Source: Robbsia sp050955065 (GTDB lineage Bacteria; Pseudomonadota; Gammaproteobacteria; Burkholderiales; Burkholderiaceae). Taken from it: 21,837 nucleotides of DNA. Position 1 is the stretch's first letter. Every line of letters begins with the position of its first letter. The notes under the pieces are model-generated. The model did no database searches. It had not been told where the DNA came from and saw only the letters and a program-made list of their open reading frames with translations. This document shows, one piece after another, positions 15,957 to 21,837 of the stretch. Made by a program: the position numbers and the translations under genes. The stretch covers positions 1 through 21,837 of the forward strand of contig JBPBQT010000360.1 of NCBI GenBank assembly GCA_050955065.1, read 5' to 3'.

Positions 15957-16217
15957 CATGCCGGGAATGCCGGTGAGCATCTGGCGCATGTAGTCGAGCA
16001 TCAGGTTCAACATCCACGGTCCCGCGACGATCAACGCGACGAAGACGGCGATCAGCTTGGGAATGAACGACAGCGTCGATTCGTTGATCTGGGTGGCGGC
16101 CTGGAACAGGCTCACGACCAGGCCCACCACGAGCGCGACCAGCAGCAGCGGCGCCGACAGCATCAGCGCGACCTGCATCGCCTGATGCGCGATCGTCATG
16201 ACGGTTTCCGGCGTCAT
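15948..16217 (-). CDS. fliQ: FliQ, flagellar export gate membrane protein
   Basis: Small inner-membrane subunit of the flagellar type III export gate, 89 residues, the expected size. It begins MTPETVMTIAHQAMQVALML and has two long hydrophobic hairpin segments, with the conserved VSLFQAATQINESTLSFIPK loop between them. ATG 16217 follows a GGGAG ribosome site at a 7-nt distance and starts 13 bp after the fliP stop. Function follows directly from the family and from its place between fliP and fliR. Confidence 0.96.
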   Translation of the reverse strand: MTPETVMTIAHQAMQVALMLSAPLLLVALVVGLVVSLFQAATQINESTLSFIPKLIAVFVALIVAGPWMLNLMLDYMRQMLTGIPGMIG

Positions 16218-16230
16218 CGAATGGCTCCCG

Positions 16231-17052
16231 TCACGTCAGGAAACTTTGCGCGAGCGAGCCGATCAGCAACTGCCAGCCGTCGGCGAGCACGAACAGCATC
16301 AACTTGAACGGCAGGGAGATGGTGGCGGGCGACACCATCATCATGCCCATCGACATCAGCACGCTGGCCACCACCAGATCGATGATCAGGAAGGGGATGA
16401 AGATCGTGAAGCCGATCTGGAAACCGGTCTTGATCTCGCTGGTGGCGAAGGCGGGCAGCAGCAGGCGCAGCGGCACGTCCTCGGGGCCGTTCATCGGCGG
16501 CGCCTTGGCGATCTTCGCGAACAGCGCGAGATCGGATTCGCGCGTCTGGCGCAGCATGAAGTGCTTGAACGGCTCGACGCCGCGCTGCAGCGCGTCGTCG
16601 AAGCCGATGCGGTTTTCCGAGAAGGGCTTGTAGGCATCCTGGTAGGCCGTGTTCAGCACCGGCGACATCACGAAAAAGGTAACGAACAGGGCGAGCCCCA
16701 CCAGCACCTGGTTCGGCGGCGTCGACGCGGTGCCGATCGCCTGGCGCAGCAGCGACAGCACGATGATGATCCGCGTGAAGCTGGTCATCATCAGCAGCAT
16801 CGCCGGCAGGAACGACAGCATCGTCAGCGTCAGCAGCGTCTGCACCGACAGCGAATACGTCGTGCCGCCGTTCGGGCCGGCGGCGGTGTTCAGCGCGGGC
16901 AGCGCCGCGGTCTGCGCCCAGGTGTCGGGGGCGAGCAGGAGCAGCCCCGCGCCCAGCGCCACGCCGAGCGCCGCCAGCGATGCGCGGCGTGACGGGTGCG
17001 CCGGATGCGCCGGTGCGGCGCAAGCCGGAGGGGAATACGGGAGCAGCGCCAT
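16231..17052 (-). CDS. fliP: FliP, flagellar export gate membrane protein
   Basis: Inner-membrane core of the flagellar type III export gate, 273 residues from ATG 17052. It carries a cleavable signal sequence, as FliP usually does, with a longer Ala/Pro-rich lead (about 20 residues before the hydrophobic stretch). The body has SVQTLLTLTMLSFLPAMLLM, TSFTRIIIVLSLLRQAIGT, PNQVLVGLALFVTFFVMSPV and, near the end, IGFTIFIPFLIIDLVVASVL and MGMMMVSPATISLPFKL, all hallmark FliP segments. A TTG six bases upstream is in frame, but the AAAGGA site at 17059-17064 spaces correctly only to the ATG. It starts 2 bp after the fliO stop. Confidence 0.96.
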   Translation of the reverse strand: MALLPYSPPACAAPAHPAHPSRRASLAALGVALGAGLLLLAPDTWAQTAALPALNTAAGPNGGTTYSLSVQTLLTLTMLSFLPAMLLMMTSFTRIIIVLSLLRQAIGTASTPPNQVLVGLALFVTFFVMSPVLNTAYQDAYKPFSENRIGFDDALQRGVEPFKHFMLRQTRESDLALFAKIAKAPPMNGPEDVPLRLLLPAFATSEIKTGFQIGFTIFIPFLIIDLVVASVLMSMGMMMVSPATISLPFKLMLFVLADGWQLLIGSLAQSFLT

Positions 17053-17054
17053 CG

Positions 17055-17474
17055 TCAATCCTTTCCCGGCACGTTGAATTTGGCACGCAGCTGCCGCGCG
17101 AACGCCGCCTGGAACGAGGGCGTCGTGCCTGCCGGCGCCGCCGCGTCCACCGCGCCTTGCGCGGGCAGCGTGTGCAGCGCGCGGACATTGCCCGGCGCCA
17201 CGCCCAGCACCAGCCAGGTGTCCGCGATCTCCACCACGACGACGCGCTCGCGGGTGCCGAGCGAGGCGCTGCCGACCACCTTCACCACACCGCCCTGGCG
17301 CGTCGGCCTGATCCCCAGGCGGCGCGCCAGCCAGCCGCAGACGAACACCGCGCCGATCACCACGACCAGACCGAGGACGGCCTGGAAGATGCCGCCGGCG
17401 CCGAGCGCCGGGACCGCGCTGCCGATGACCGGGACGGACGCCGACGCCGCGTGCGCGAAGGGGGCCGTGCTCAT
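17055..17474 (-). CDS. fliO: FliO, flagellar export gate assembly protein
   Basis: Membrane-anchored helper that stabilises FliP during export-gate assembly, 139 residues. A short Ala-rich N-terminus precedes one transmembrane segment (IFQAVLGLVVVIGAVFVCGW, about residues 28-50), followed by a cytoplasmic domain with VKVVGSASLGTRERVVVVEI and DTWLVLGVAPGNVRALHTLP, the typical FliO pattern. ATG 17474 overlaps the fliN stop by 4 bp (ATGA). FliO is poorly conserved in general; the assignment rests on this pattern plus its place between fliN and fliP. Confidence 0.92.
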   Translation of the reverse strand: MSTAPFAHAASASVPVIGSAVPALGAGGIFQAVLGLVVVIGAVFVCGWLARRLGIRPTRQGGVVKVVGSASLGTRERVVVVEIADTWLVLGVAPGNVRALHTLPAQGAVDAAAPAGTTPSFQAAFARQLRAKFNVPGKD

Positions 17475-17857
17475 CGATTCAGTTTCCGGATGCGCTCGGA
17501 CGGGGTGATCACGTCGGTGAGCCGGATGCCGAATTTGTCGTTGACGACGACCACCTCGCCCTGGGCGATCAGGCAGCCGTTGACCAGCACGTCCATCGGT
17601 TCGCCGGCCAGGCCGTCGAGTTCGACGACGGAACCCTGGGCGAGCTGCAGCAGGTTCTTGATCGCGATCTTGGTGCGGCCGAGTTCCACCGTCAGCTGGA
17701 CGGGGATGTCGAGGATCATCTCGATATCGTTCGGCTTGTCGCCGCCGCCGGTGTTGATCAGCGGCTGGAACACGCCGCCCGCGGGTTTCACCGGCGCGCT
17801 TTCCTGCTCGGCGAGCGCGCTGGCCCAATCGTCCATACCGTCGATGCTTTCACTCAT
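17471..17857 (-). CDS. fliN: FliN, flagellar motor switch protein
   Basis: C-ring component involved in motor switching and cargo delivery to the export apparatus, 128 residues. An acidic N-terminal stretch (MSESIDGMDDWASALAEQE) is followed by a SpoA/SURF domain (about 45-125): IPVQLTVELGRTKIAIKNLL, GSVVELDGLAGEPMDVLVNG, IAQGEVVVVNDKFGIRLTDV. ATG 17857 was chosen over an upstream in-frame ATG that would overlap fliM further and add an unusual Trp/Arg-rich lead. With this start the gene overlaps the fliM end by 8 bp. Confidence 0.95.
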   Translation of the reverse strand: MSESIDGMDDWASALAEQESAPVKPAGGVFQPLINTGGGDKPNDIEMILDIPVQLTVELGRTKIAIKNLLQLAQGSVVELDGLAGEPMDVLVNGCLIAQGEVVVVNDKFGIRLTDVITPSERIRKLNR

Positions 17858-18857
17858 TTCCGCTCTCTTGGCCGTCCCGGGCCGAATCGCTGGCGCGGAC
17901 CATCCGCGCCACACGCAATGCATACTGACCGTTGAAAATCCCGTATGTGCATTCCATCACCGGCACGCCGTCGACCTTCGCGACCACTTCCTCCGGCATG
18001 TCGAACGGAATCACGTCGCCCACGCGCATCTCCAGCAGCTGGCGGAAGTTGCTGCGGATCTCGGCGAGGTTGACGCAGATATCGACGTCCGCCGACTGCA
18101 CCTGCTGCGACAGCAGGCGCACCCAGCGCTTGTCGACCTCGAGCGCCTCGCCCTGCAACGGGCTGCTGAGCAGGTCGCGCAGCGGCTCGATCATCGAGTA
18201 CGGGGTACAGATGTGCAGCTGCCCGCCGCCGGCGCCGAACTCGATCGTGAAGGTGGTGGTGACCACCACCTCGTTCGGCGTCGCGACGTTGGCGAACTGC
18301 GTGTGCAGCTCGGCGCGCACGTACTGGAATTCGACCGGATAGACCGGCTTCCACGACGCGCCGTAATGCTCCAACACCAGATTCAGGATCTTGAGGATGA
18401 TGCGTTGTTCGGTGGGCGTGAAATCGCGCCCCTCCACCCGCATGTGGAACCGGCCGTCGCCGCCGAACAGGGTGTCGACGATGTGGAAGATCAACTGCGG
18501 GTCGCAGATGAACAGCGCCGTGCCGCGCAATGGTTTGATGTGCACGAGGTTCAGATTGGTCGGCACCGGCAGGTTGCGGATGAACTCGCCGTATTTCTGC
18601 ACCTTGACCGGCCCGACCGAGATCTCCGCGCTGCGGCGCATGAAGTTGAACAGGCCGCCGCGCAACAGACGCGCGAAACGCTCGTTGATGATTTCGAGCG
18701 TCGGCATCCGGCCGCGGACGATGCGCTCCTGCGTCGCGAGGTCGTAGTCGCGAATACCCGCGCTGTCGACGCCGACGGGCGCGGCGTCGGTTTCGCCATT
18801 GACGCCCTTGAGCAGCGCATCGACTTCCTCTTGTGAGAGAAACTCTTCGCTCGACAT
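17850..18857 (-). CDS. fliM: FliM, flagellar motor switch protein
   Basis: C-ring switch protein that binds phosphorylated CheY, 335 residues. The extreme N-terminus (EEFLSQEEVDALLKGVNGE) is the CheY-binding motif. The middle domain (about 45-235) includes LEIINERFARLLRGGLFNFM and PTNLNLVHIKPLRGTALFIC, and a C-terminal SpoA domain (about 255-325) includes RVGDVIPFDMPEEV. ATG 18857 lies 4 bp after the fliL stop. Length and motifs are normal and the protein appears intact. Confidence 0.96.
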   Translation of the reverse strand: MSSEEFLSQEEVDALLKGVNGETDAAPVGVDSAGIRDYDLATQERIVRGRMPTLEIINERFARLLRGGLFNFMRRSAEISVGPVKVQKYGEFIRNLPVPTNLNLVHIKPLRGTALFICDPQLIFHIVDTLFGGDGRFHMRVEGRDFTPTEQRIILKILNLVLEHYGASWKPVYPVEFQYVRAELHTQFANVATPNEVVVTTTFTIEFGAGGGQLHICTPYSMIEPLRDLLSSPLQGEALEVDKRWVRLLSQQVQSADVDICVNLAEIRSNFRQLLEMRVGDVIPFDMPEEVVAKVDGVPVMECTYGIFNGQYALRVARMVRASDSARDGQESGNE

Positions 18858-18861
18858 GCGC

Positions 18862-19353
18862 TTACTGGATCACGAAGTCGGTGAACAGCACGCCGTTGAC
18901 CTTCGCGTGGCTGCCGTCCTTGACGAAGGGTTGTTCGACCGTTTTCATGATCTCTTCCGATAGTTTGTTCTTGCCCGCCACCGTCGACAGATCCTCCGGG
19001 TGCTTCGACGAGAGCAGCAGCAGGATGCGGCTGCGGATCTCGGGCAGATAGCTCGTCAGGCTCTTCGTCGCGTCCTCGTCCTCCACCTTCAGCGTCAGAC
19101 CGAGATGCAGGTAATGCGCATCGCCGTCGTCGGTCGCCAGGTTGACGGTGAACGCGTCCAGCGGAAAGAACACCGGCGGCAGCACCTTGGCGGTCGTGCT
19201 GCCGTGGCTCGCCGACTTGAAGAAGTAGAAAGCGGCGCCGCCGCCGCCCAGCAGCAGCACGATGATGACCACCAGCAGGATCATCAGGAGCGGACTTTTC
19301 TTGCCCTCCGCCTTCTCCGCCTTGCCCGCGCCCTTGGCCGCAACTGCACTCAT
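18862..19353 (-). CDS. fliL: FliL, flagellar stator-associated protein
   Basis: Single-pass inner-membrane protein that surrounds or supports the motor stator units, 163 residues. A Lys/Ala-rich cytoplasmic tail precedes a transmembrane helix (about 21-47, LLMILLVVIIVLLLGGGGAA), then a periplasmic domain with FFPLDAFTVNLATDDGDAHY, LKVEDEDATKSLTSYLPEIR and the family ending LFTDFVIQ. A TTG two codons upstream is in frame, but AAAGGA (19362-19367) is 8 bp from the ATG and only 2 bp from the TTG, so the ATG is used. It is the first gene of the fli run and divergent from tpsB. Confidence 0.95.
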   Translation of the reverse strand: MSAVAAKGAGKAEKAEGKKSPLLMILLVVIIVLLLGGGGAAFYFFKSASHGSTTAKVLPPVFFPLDAFTVNLATDDGDAHYLHLGLTLKVEDEDATKSLTSYLPEIRSRILLLLSSKHPEDLSTVAGKNKLSEEIMKTVEQPFVKDGSHAKVNGVLFTDFVIQ

Positions 19354-19663
19354 TTTCAAGATCCTTTGATTACCGGGTGTTGCCTGGACGTCGCTTCGGT
19401 TGCGCCATTTCCTAAGGCTGAATCATGCCCGAGGCGCGCGGCGACGATCGGTGGAACAGACAGGACAATGGTCGCCAGTTCAGGGTTTTGCGCGCGGCAT
19501 GCCCGGGGCGGCGGCCGACGCCATGGCGGCGCAGCCGAAGCATGCCCGCGGGGCGGGCCGGCGACATCGTTATCATCCGCCGCTGTGCCGGGTCGACGGC
19601 TGGCGGATAAGCCAGCGTCGGGCGTCGGACCACCATGCCCCCGATCCTCTCGATGACATCACC
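19354..19663. other. Divergent intergenic region between fliL and the TpsB-like gene
   Basis: This 310-bp stretch is open in the plus frame of the TpsB-like gene, but that translation is Arg/His-rich and unlike a protein N-terminus. It must carry promoters for both directions, yet I found no convincing sigma-70, FliA or sigma-54 element. The fliL ribosome site is at 19362-19367. A hairpin at 19594-19620 lies shortly before the TpsB start. Nothing else stands out. Confidence 0.55.
19594..19620 (+). promoter_or_regulatory. Leader hairpin upstream of the TpsB-like gene
   Basis: GCTGGC (19599-19604) and GCCAGC (19611-19616) are perfect arms around GGATAA. With one bulged G the stem extends by CGAC/GTCG to 19594-19620. 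It lies 43 bp before the start codon and could be an operator or a leader RNA structure. The structure is visible; a function is not. Confidence 0.35.
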
Positions 19664-21493
19664 ATGACTTCAAAATCCAACGCGGCCGCGATCGTTGCCG
19701 GCACCGTCGCCCTCGTCCTCCTGCTCGGGAACGTCGCCGCGATGGCCCAGGAGGCGGCGCAGCTCGTACCCGACACCCTCGAGTTGCCGGGGTACGACCA
19801 CGACACGACGATCGAGGTGGTCGAGCCCCTGCGCGGGGCGCCCGCCACTGTGCAATCGGAGACACGCGCCGCGTCCCCGCCGACGCCCGCGACGCCCGCG
19901 GCGCCCGCGACGCCCGCGGCGCCCGCACGTATCGCGCTCAAGGCGGTGGACCTGGACGAGGGGCCGGTCCCGCCCGGGGCGCAGGCCGCCGCGACACTGC
20001 GTGCGGCGACCCGGCAGTTTCGCGCCACGCTGCTGGACGCGCCGCTGACCGAGGGCGCGATCCTCGACGCGGCGACGGCGCTCGAGGCGGCGTACGCGCG
20101 CGCGGGGTTCGTCCTGGTGCGGGTGGTGGTGCCGGAGCAGGCCCTCGACGCCGATGCCCGCCTGCGCGTCATCGTCGTCGACGCGTATCTGATGGCGCTC
20201 GACACGACCGCGGTGCCGGTGGCGGTTCGCTCGCACGTGGCGGCAATGCTGGCGCCGCTGATGGGCCGCCGGGGCGTGCGCTATGCCGAGATCGAGCGGC
20301 AGCTGCTGCTCGCGGGCGACGCGTCCGGCGTGACGCTGCATTCACGACTGGTCGCGGGCGCGCTCTCGGAGTCGAGCCTGCTCGTGATCGAGGCGCAGCA
20401 CCGTCCGGTGACGGCCGGCATCGGTTTCGACACGCACGCGAGCACGACGATCGGCGGCTGGAACGCCAGCCTCGACCTCGATCTGCATTCCCTCGCGCGT
20501 CGCGGCGAGACCGTCTACCTGCGCGCACGGGGCTATCCCGGTCCGCAGCGCAACAGTATCTTCGAGACGGAACCGCGCAACCGCATGCTGGCCGCCGGGA
20601 TCGCGATGCCGCTCGGCAACCATGGCCTGACGGCCGGTTTCGAGGCGGTGGCGGTGCGCGCGGCGCCACAAACCGACTTGCCCTATCGCTTCCTCAGCGA
20701 ATACGACCGCTATTCGACCCGGTTGCGTTATGCGCTGCTCCGCTCGCAGGAGCGCAACATCGCGCTGGAGGCGGCTTTCGACGTGCAGCGCGACCAGAGC
20801 GATCTGCGCTACGCGGGCAGAACCGTCACGTGGTCGCGGGACCGGCTGCGGGTGCTGCGTCTGGGGAGCAACGCGTCGTGGCGGTCTGCGGCGCGGCAGA
20901 GCCAGCTCCATGGGGGCATCACCGCGTCGTTCGGCCTGAAGACATTGGGCGCGCGCTCCCGGCCGGAACCGGGCGGGGATGATGCGCCGCTGTCGCGGAT
21001 GGGCGCCGACGCGAACTTCCGCAAGGTCGTGATGTCCGCGGGCTATTCGCAATGGCTGGGACCGCGCCTGGGTGTCGATTTCCAGGTCCGCGCGCAGACC
21101 GGTTTCAACCGGCCGATGCCCGCCTCCGAGGGCATGAGCCTGGGCGGGCCCGGCGCCCTGTCGACGTTCGAGCCGAGCGCGCTCGCCGGCGACACGGGCG
21201 CGCTCGTGCGGGGCGAAATGTTCTCGCGCTGGCTGCTGCCGACCCGCTTCGGCACGGCTTCGGCCAGCCCCTACGTCTTCGCCGCCCTCGGTTCGGTGTC
21301 CCTGGCGCAGCCCAGCGCCGTGCAGCGCGGCAGCGTCACCGCCCGCTCGCTGGGGATCGGGATGCGGTTCGCCGCCGCGCCGCGGCGCGGCGCGAGCGGT
21401 ATGTCGCTGGCGCTTGAATACGGTCACGGGCAGCGTAACGACACCCTGCCGGCGCAACACCGGCTCGACGTCTCGGGCCGTTTGCAGTTCTGA
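19664..21493 (+). CDS. TpsB-like outer-membrane transporter (FhaC/ShlB family) with altered lid motifs
   Basis: Probable outer-membrane transporter of two-partner secretion, 609 residues. ATG 19664 opens a signal peptide (SNAAAIVAGTVALVLLLGNV, then AAMAQ); no strong ribosome site is visible. An Ala/Pro/Thr linker (about 60-88) leads into two POTRA-like domains: about 89-170 (AAYARAGFVLVRVVVPEQAL) and 175-245 (RYAEIERQLLLAGDASGVTL). The rest is a beta-barrel ending in a C-terminal Phe (DVSGRLQF), as expected for Bam-dependent insertion. In the L6 region the usual VRGY is LSTF (499-502) within GGPGALSTFEPSALAGDTG, and the usual FxDxG is FAALG (539-543). The two lid-lock residues (Arg, Asp) are therefore missing. 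The partner is probably the exoprotein beyond the fli genes. Confidence 0.85.
   Translation: MTSKSNAAAIVAGTVALVLLLGNVAAMAQEAAQLVPDTLELPGYDHDTTIEVVEPLRGAPATVQSETRAASPPTPATPAAPATPAAPARIALKAVDLDEGPVPPGAQAAATLRAATRQFRATLLDAPLTEGAILDAATALEAAYARAGFVLVRVVVPEQALDADARLRVIVVDAYLMALDTTAVPVAVRSHVAAMLAPLMGRRGVRYAEIERQLLLAGDASGVTLHSRLVAGALSESSLLVIEAQHRPVTAGIGFDTHASTTIGGWNASLDLDLHSLARRGETVYLRARGYPGPQRNSIFETEPRNRMLAAGIAMPLGNHGLTAGFEAVAVRAAPQTDLPYRFLSEYDRYSTRLRYALLRSQERNIALEAAFDVQRDQSDLRYAGRTVTWSRDRLRVLRLGSNASWRSAARQSQLHGGITASFGLKTLGARSRPEPGGDDAPLSRMGADANFRKVVMSAGYSQWLGPRLGVDFQVRAQTGFNRPMPASEGMSLGGPGALSTFEPSALAGDTGALVRGEMFSRWLLPTRFGTASASPYVFAALGSVSLAQPSAVQRGSVTARSLGIGMRFAAAPRRGASGMSLALEYGHGQRNDTLPAQHRLDVSGRLQF
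19882..19926 (+). repeat. 18-bp tandem repeat in the TpsB linker
   Basis: GACGCCCGCGGCGCCCGC occurs twice exactly (19891-19908 and 19909-19926), preceded by a half copy (19882-19890). It encodes a Thr-Pro-Ala-Ala-Pro-Ala linker between the signal peptide region and the first POTRA domain. Copy changes would stay in frame. Confidence 0.8.
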
Positions 21494-21693
21494 ACCGGCA
21501 CCGGGGCGGACGGACGGGGGCGGGCAGGGCGCGCAGGGTGGCGTGCGGAGTGACATGCGGAGTGGCGTGCGAAGTCATCGCGGACATGCCGCAGCGGCAC
21601 CTGCCGGCGCCCCGCGCGTTGCCGTAGTCTGACGCTGACCTCGCCGGGTGGCGTTACCGCGCGGTCGTTCCCCCCTCGTCTCTGGAACCTGTC
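21494..21693. other. Non-coding spacer after the TpsB-like gene
   Basis: No gene is supported in these 200 bp. Apart from the 12-bp triple repeat, the stretch holds G-rich runs right after the stop codon and no hairpin with a T-run, so no terminator can be called for the TpsB-like gene. Confidence 0.5.
21540..21575. repeat. Three tandem 12-bp repeats downstream of the TpsB-like gene
   Basis: The unit G[GA]C[GA]TGCG[GA]AGT occurs three times head to tail at 21540, 21552 and 21564, with only purine transitions among copies. It begins 47 bp after the TpsB stop in non-coding DNA. It might be a protein-binding array or slippage-derived; nothing links it to a known element. Confidence 0.6.
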
Positions 21694-21837
21694 ATGTCCC
21701 CCAGTCCGCTGTCGCCGTTGCCGTCGTTGTCGCCCCCGGCACCGTCCCATTCGCATTGCCATCCGCGTTTCCACGGGGCGCTGGCGCAGGTTCGCGCGAA
21801 CCCGCTTCCGGCGTGGCGACGTCGTGACGGTCGCGCG
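21694..21837 (+). CDS. Possible start of a further gene, cut by the right edge
   Basis: An ATG at 21694 opens 48 codons that run to the window edge without a stop. The product starts with a Ser/Pro-rich stretch (MSPSPLSPLPSLSPP) and then becomes His/Arg-rich (HCHPRFHGALAQVRANPLPA). There is only a weak upstream ribosome-site candidate (CTGGA). No family is recognisable and open frames of this length are common in such G+C-rich DNA, so it may not be real. Confidence 0.25.
   Translation, partial: MSPSPLSPLPSLSPPAPSHSHCHPRFHGALAQVRANPLPAWRRRDGRA

Noticed and set aside
15060..16307. 415-codon plus-strand open frame over fliR and fliQ
   Set aside because: It is antisense to unmistakable fliR and fliQ and is Gln/Arg/His-rich without domain signs.
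19400..19663. N-terminal 88-codon extension of the TpsB-like gene
   Set aside because: Translation is Arg/His/Pro-rich and precedes a clear signal peptide at 19664, so it is taken as non-coding leader.

Overview
The window is G+C-rich, its genes are packed with short gaps or 4-8 bp overlaps, and third codon positions are mostly G or C. Together with a urea amidolyase operon linked to urt genes, a complete fliLMNOPQR block and a two-partner-secretion-type transporter, this points to a Burkholderiales beta-proteobacterium, probably Burkholderiaceae. That placement is inferred from gene content and protein style, not from a database match.

Left half (1-11007, all minus strand): a urea-use locus read right to left in the order atzF (allophanate hydrolase), uca (biotin-dependent urea carboxylase), a GntR/FCD regulator, urtA, urtB, urtC (the last cut by the left edge). 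AtzF and Uca together form the ATP-dependent, nickel-free route from urea to ammonium and bicarbonate. UrtABC are the binding protein and two membrane channels of a urea ABC importer whose ATPases (urtD, urtE) would lie beyond the edge. A sigma-54-like -24/-12 element and a GntR-type palindrome lie just upstream of atzF, which suggests nitrogen control combined with local repression. A perfect 14-bp inverted repeat with a 44-nt loop sits directly after urtA.

Middle (11008-15047): a 410-bp divergent spacer with several palindromes, then a plus-strand gene for a 1209-residue exported protein. It has a signal peptide, a long Pro-rich segment, a filamentous-haemagglutinin-like beta region, a GLUG-type repeat array, and a low-complexity Arg/Pro/Ala-rich tail that contains eight 14-residue repeats. 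The N-terminal TPS secretion domain expected in a TpsA protein is not visible.

Right half (15048-21837): minus-strand fliL-M-N-O-P-Q-R (flagellar stator-associated protein, switch proteins and export gate), then a divergent 310-bp spacer and a plus-strand FhaC/ShlB-like outer-membrane transporter (TpsB). In this TpsB both partners of the conserved Omp85-superfamily lid lock, the Arg of VRGY and the Asp of FxDxG, appear to be replaced. The exoprotein and transporter are therefore a possible diverged secretion pair separated by the flagellar operon. The last 344 bp hold a 12-bp triple tandem repeat and perhaps the start of another gene. No tRNA, rRNA, CRISPR array or insertion sequence was seen.
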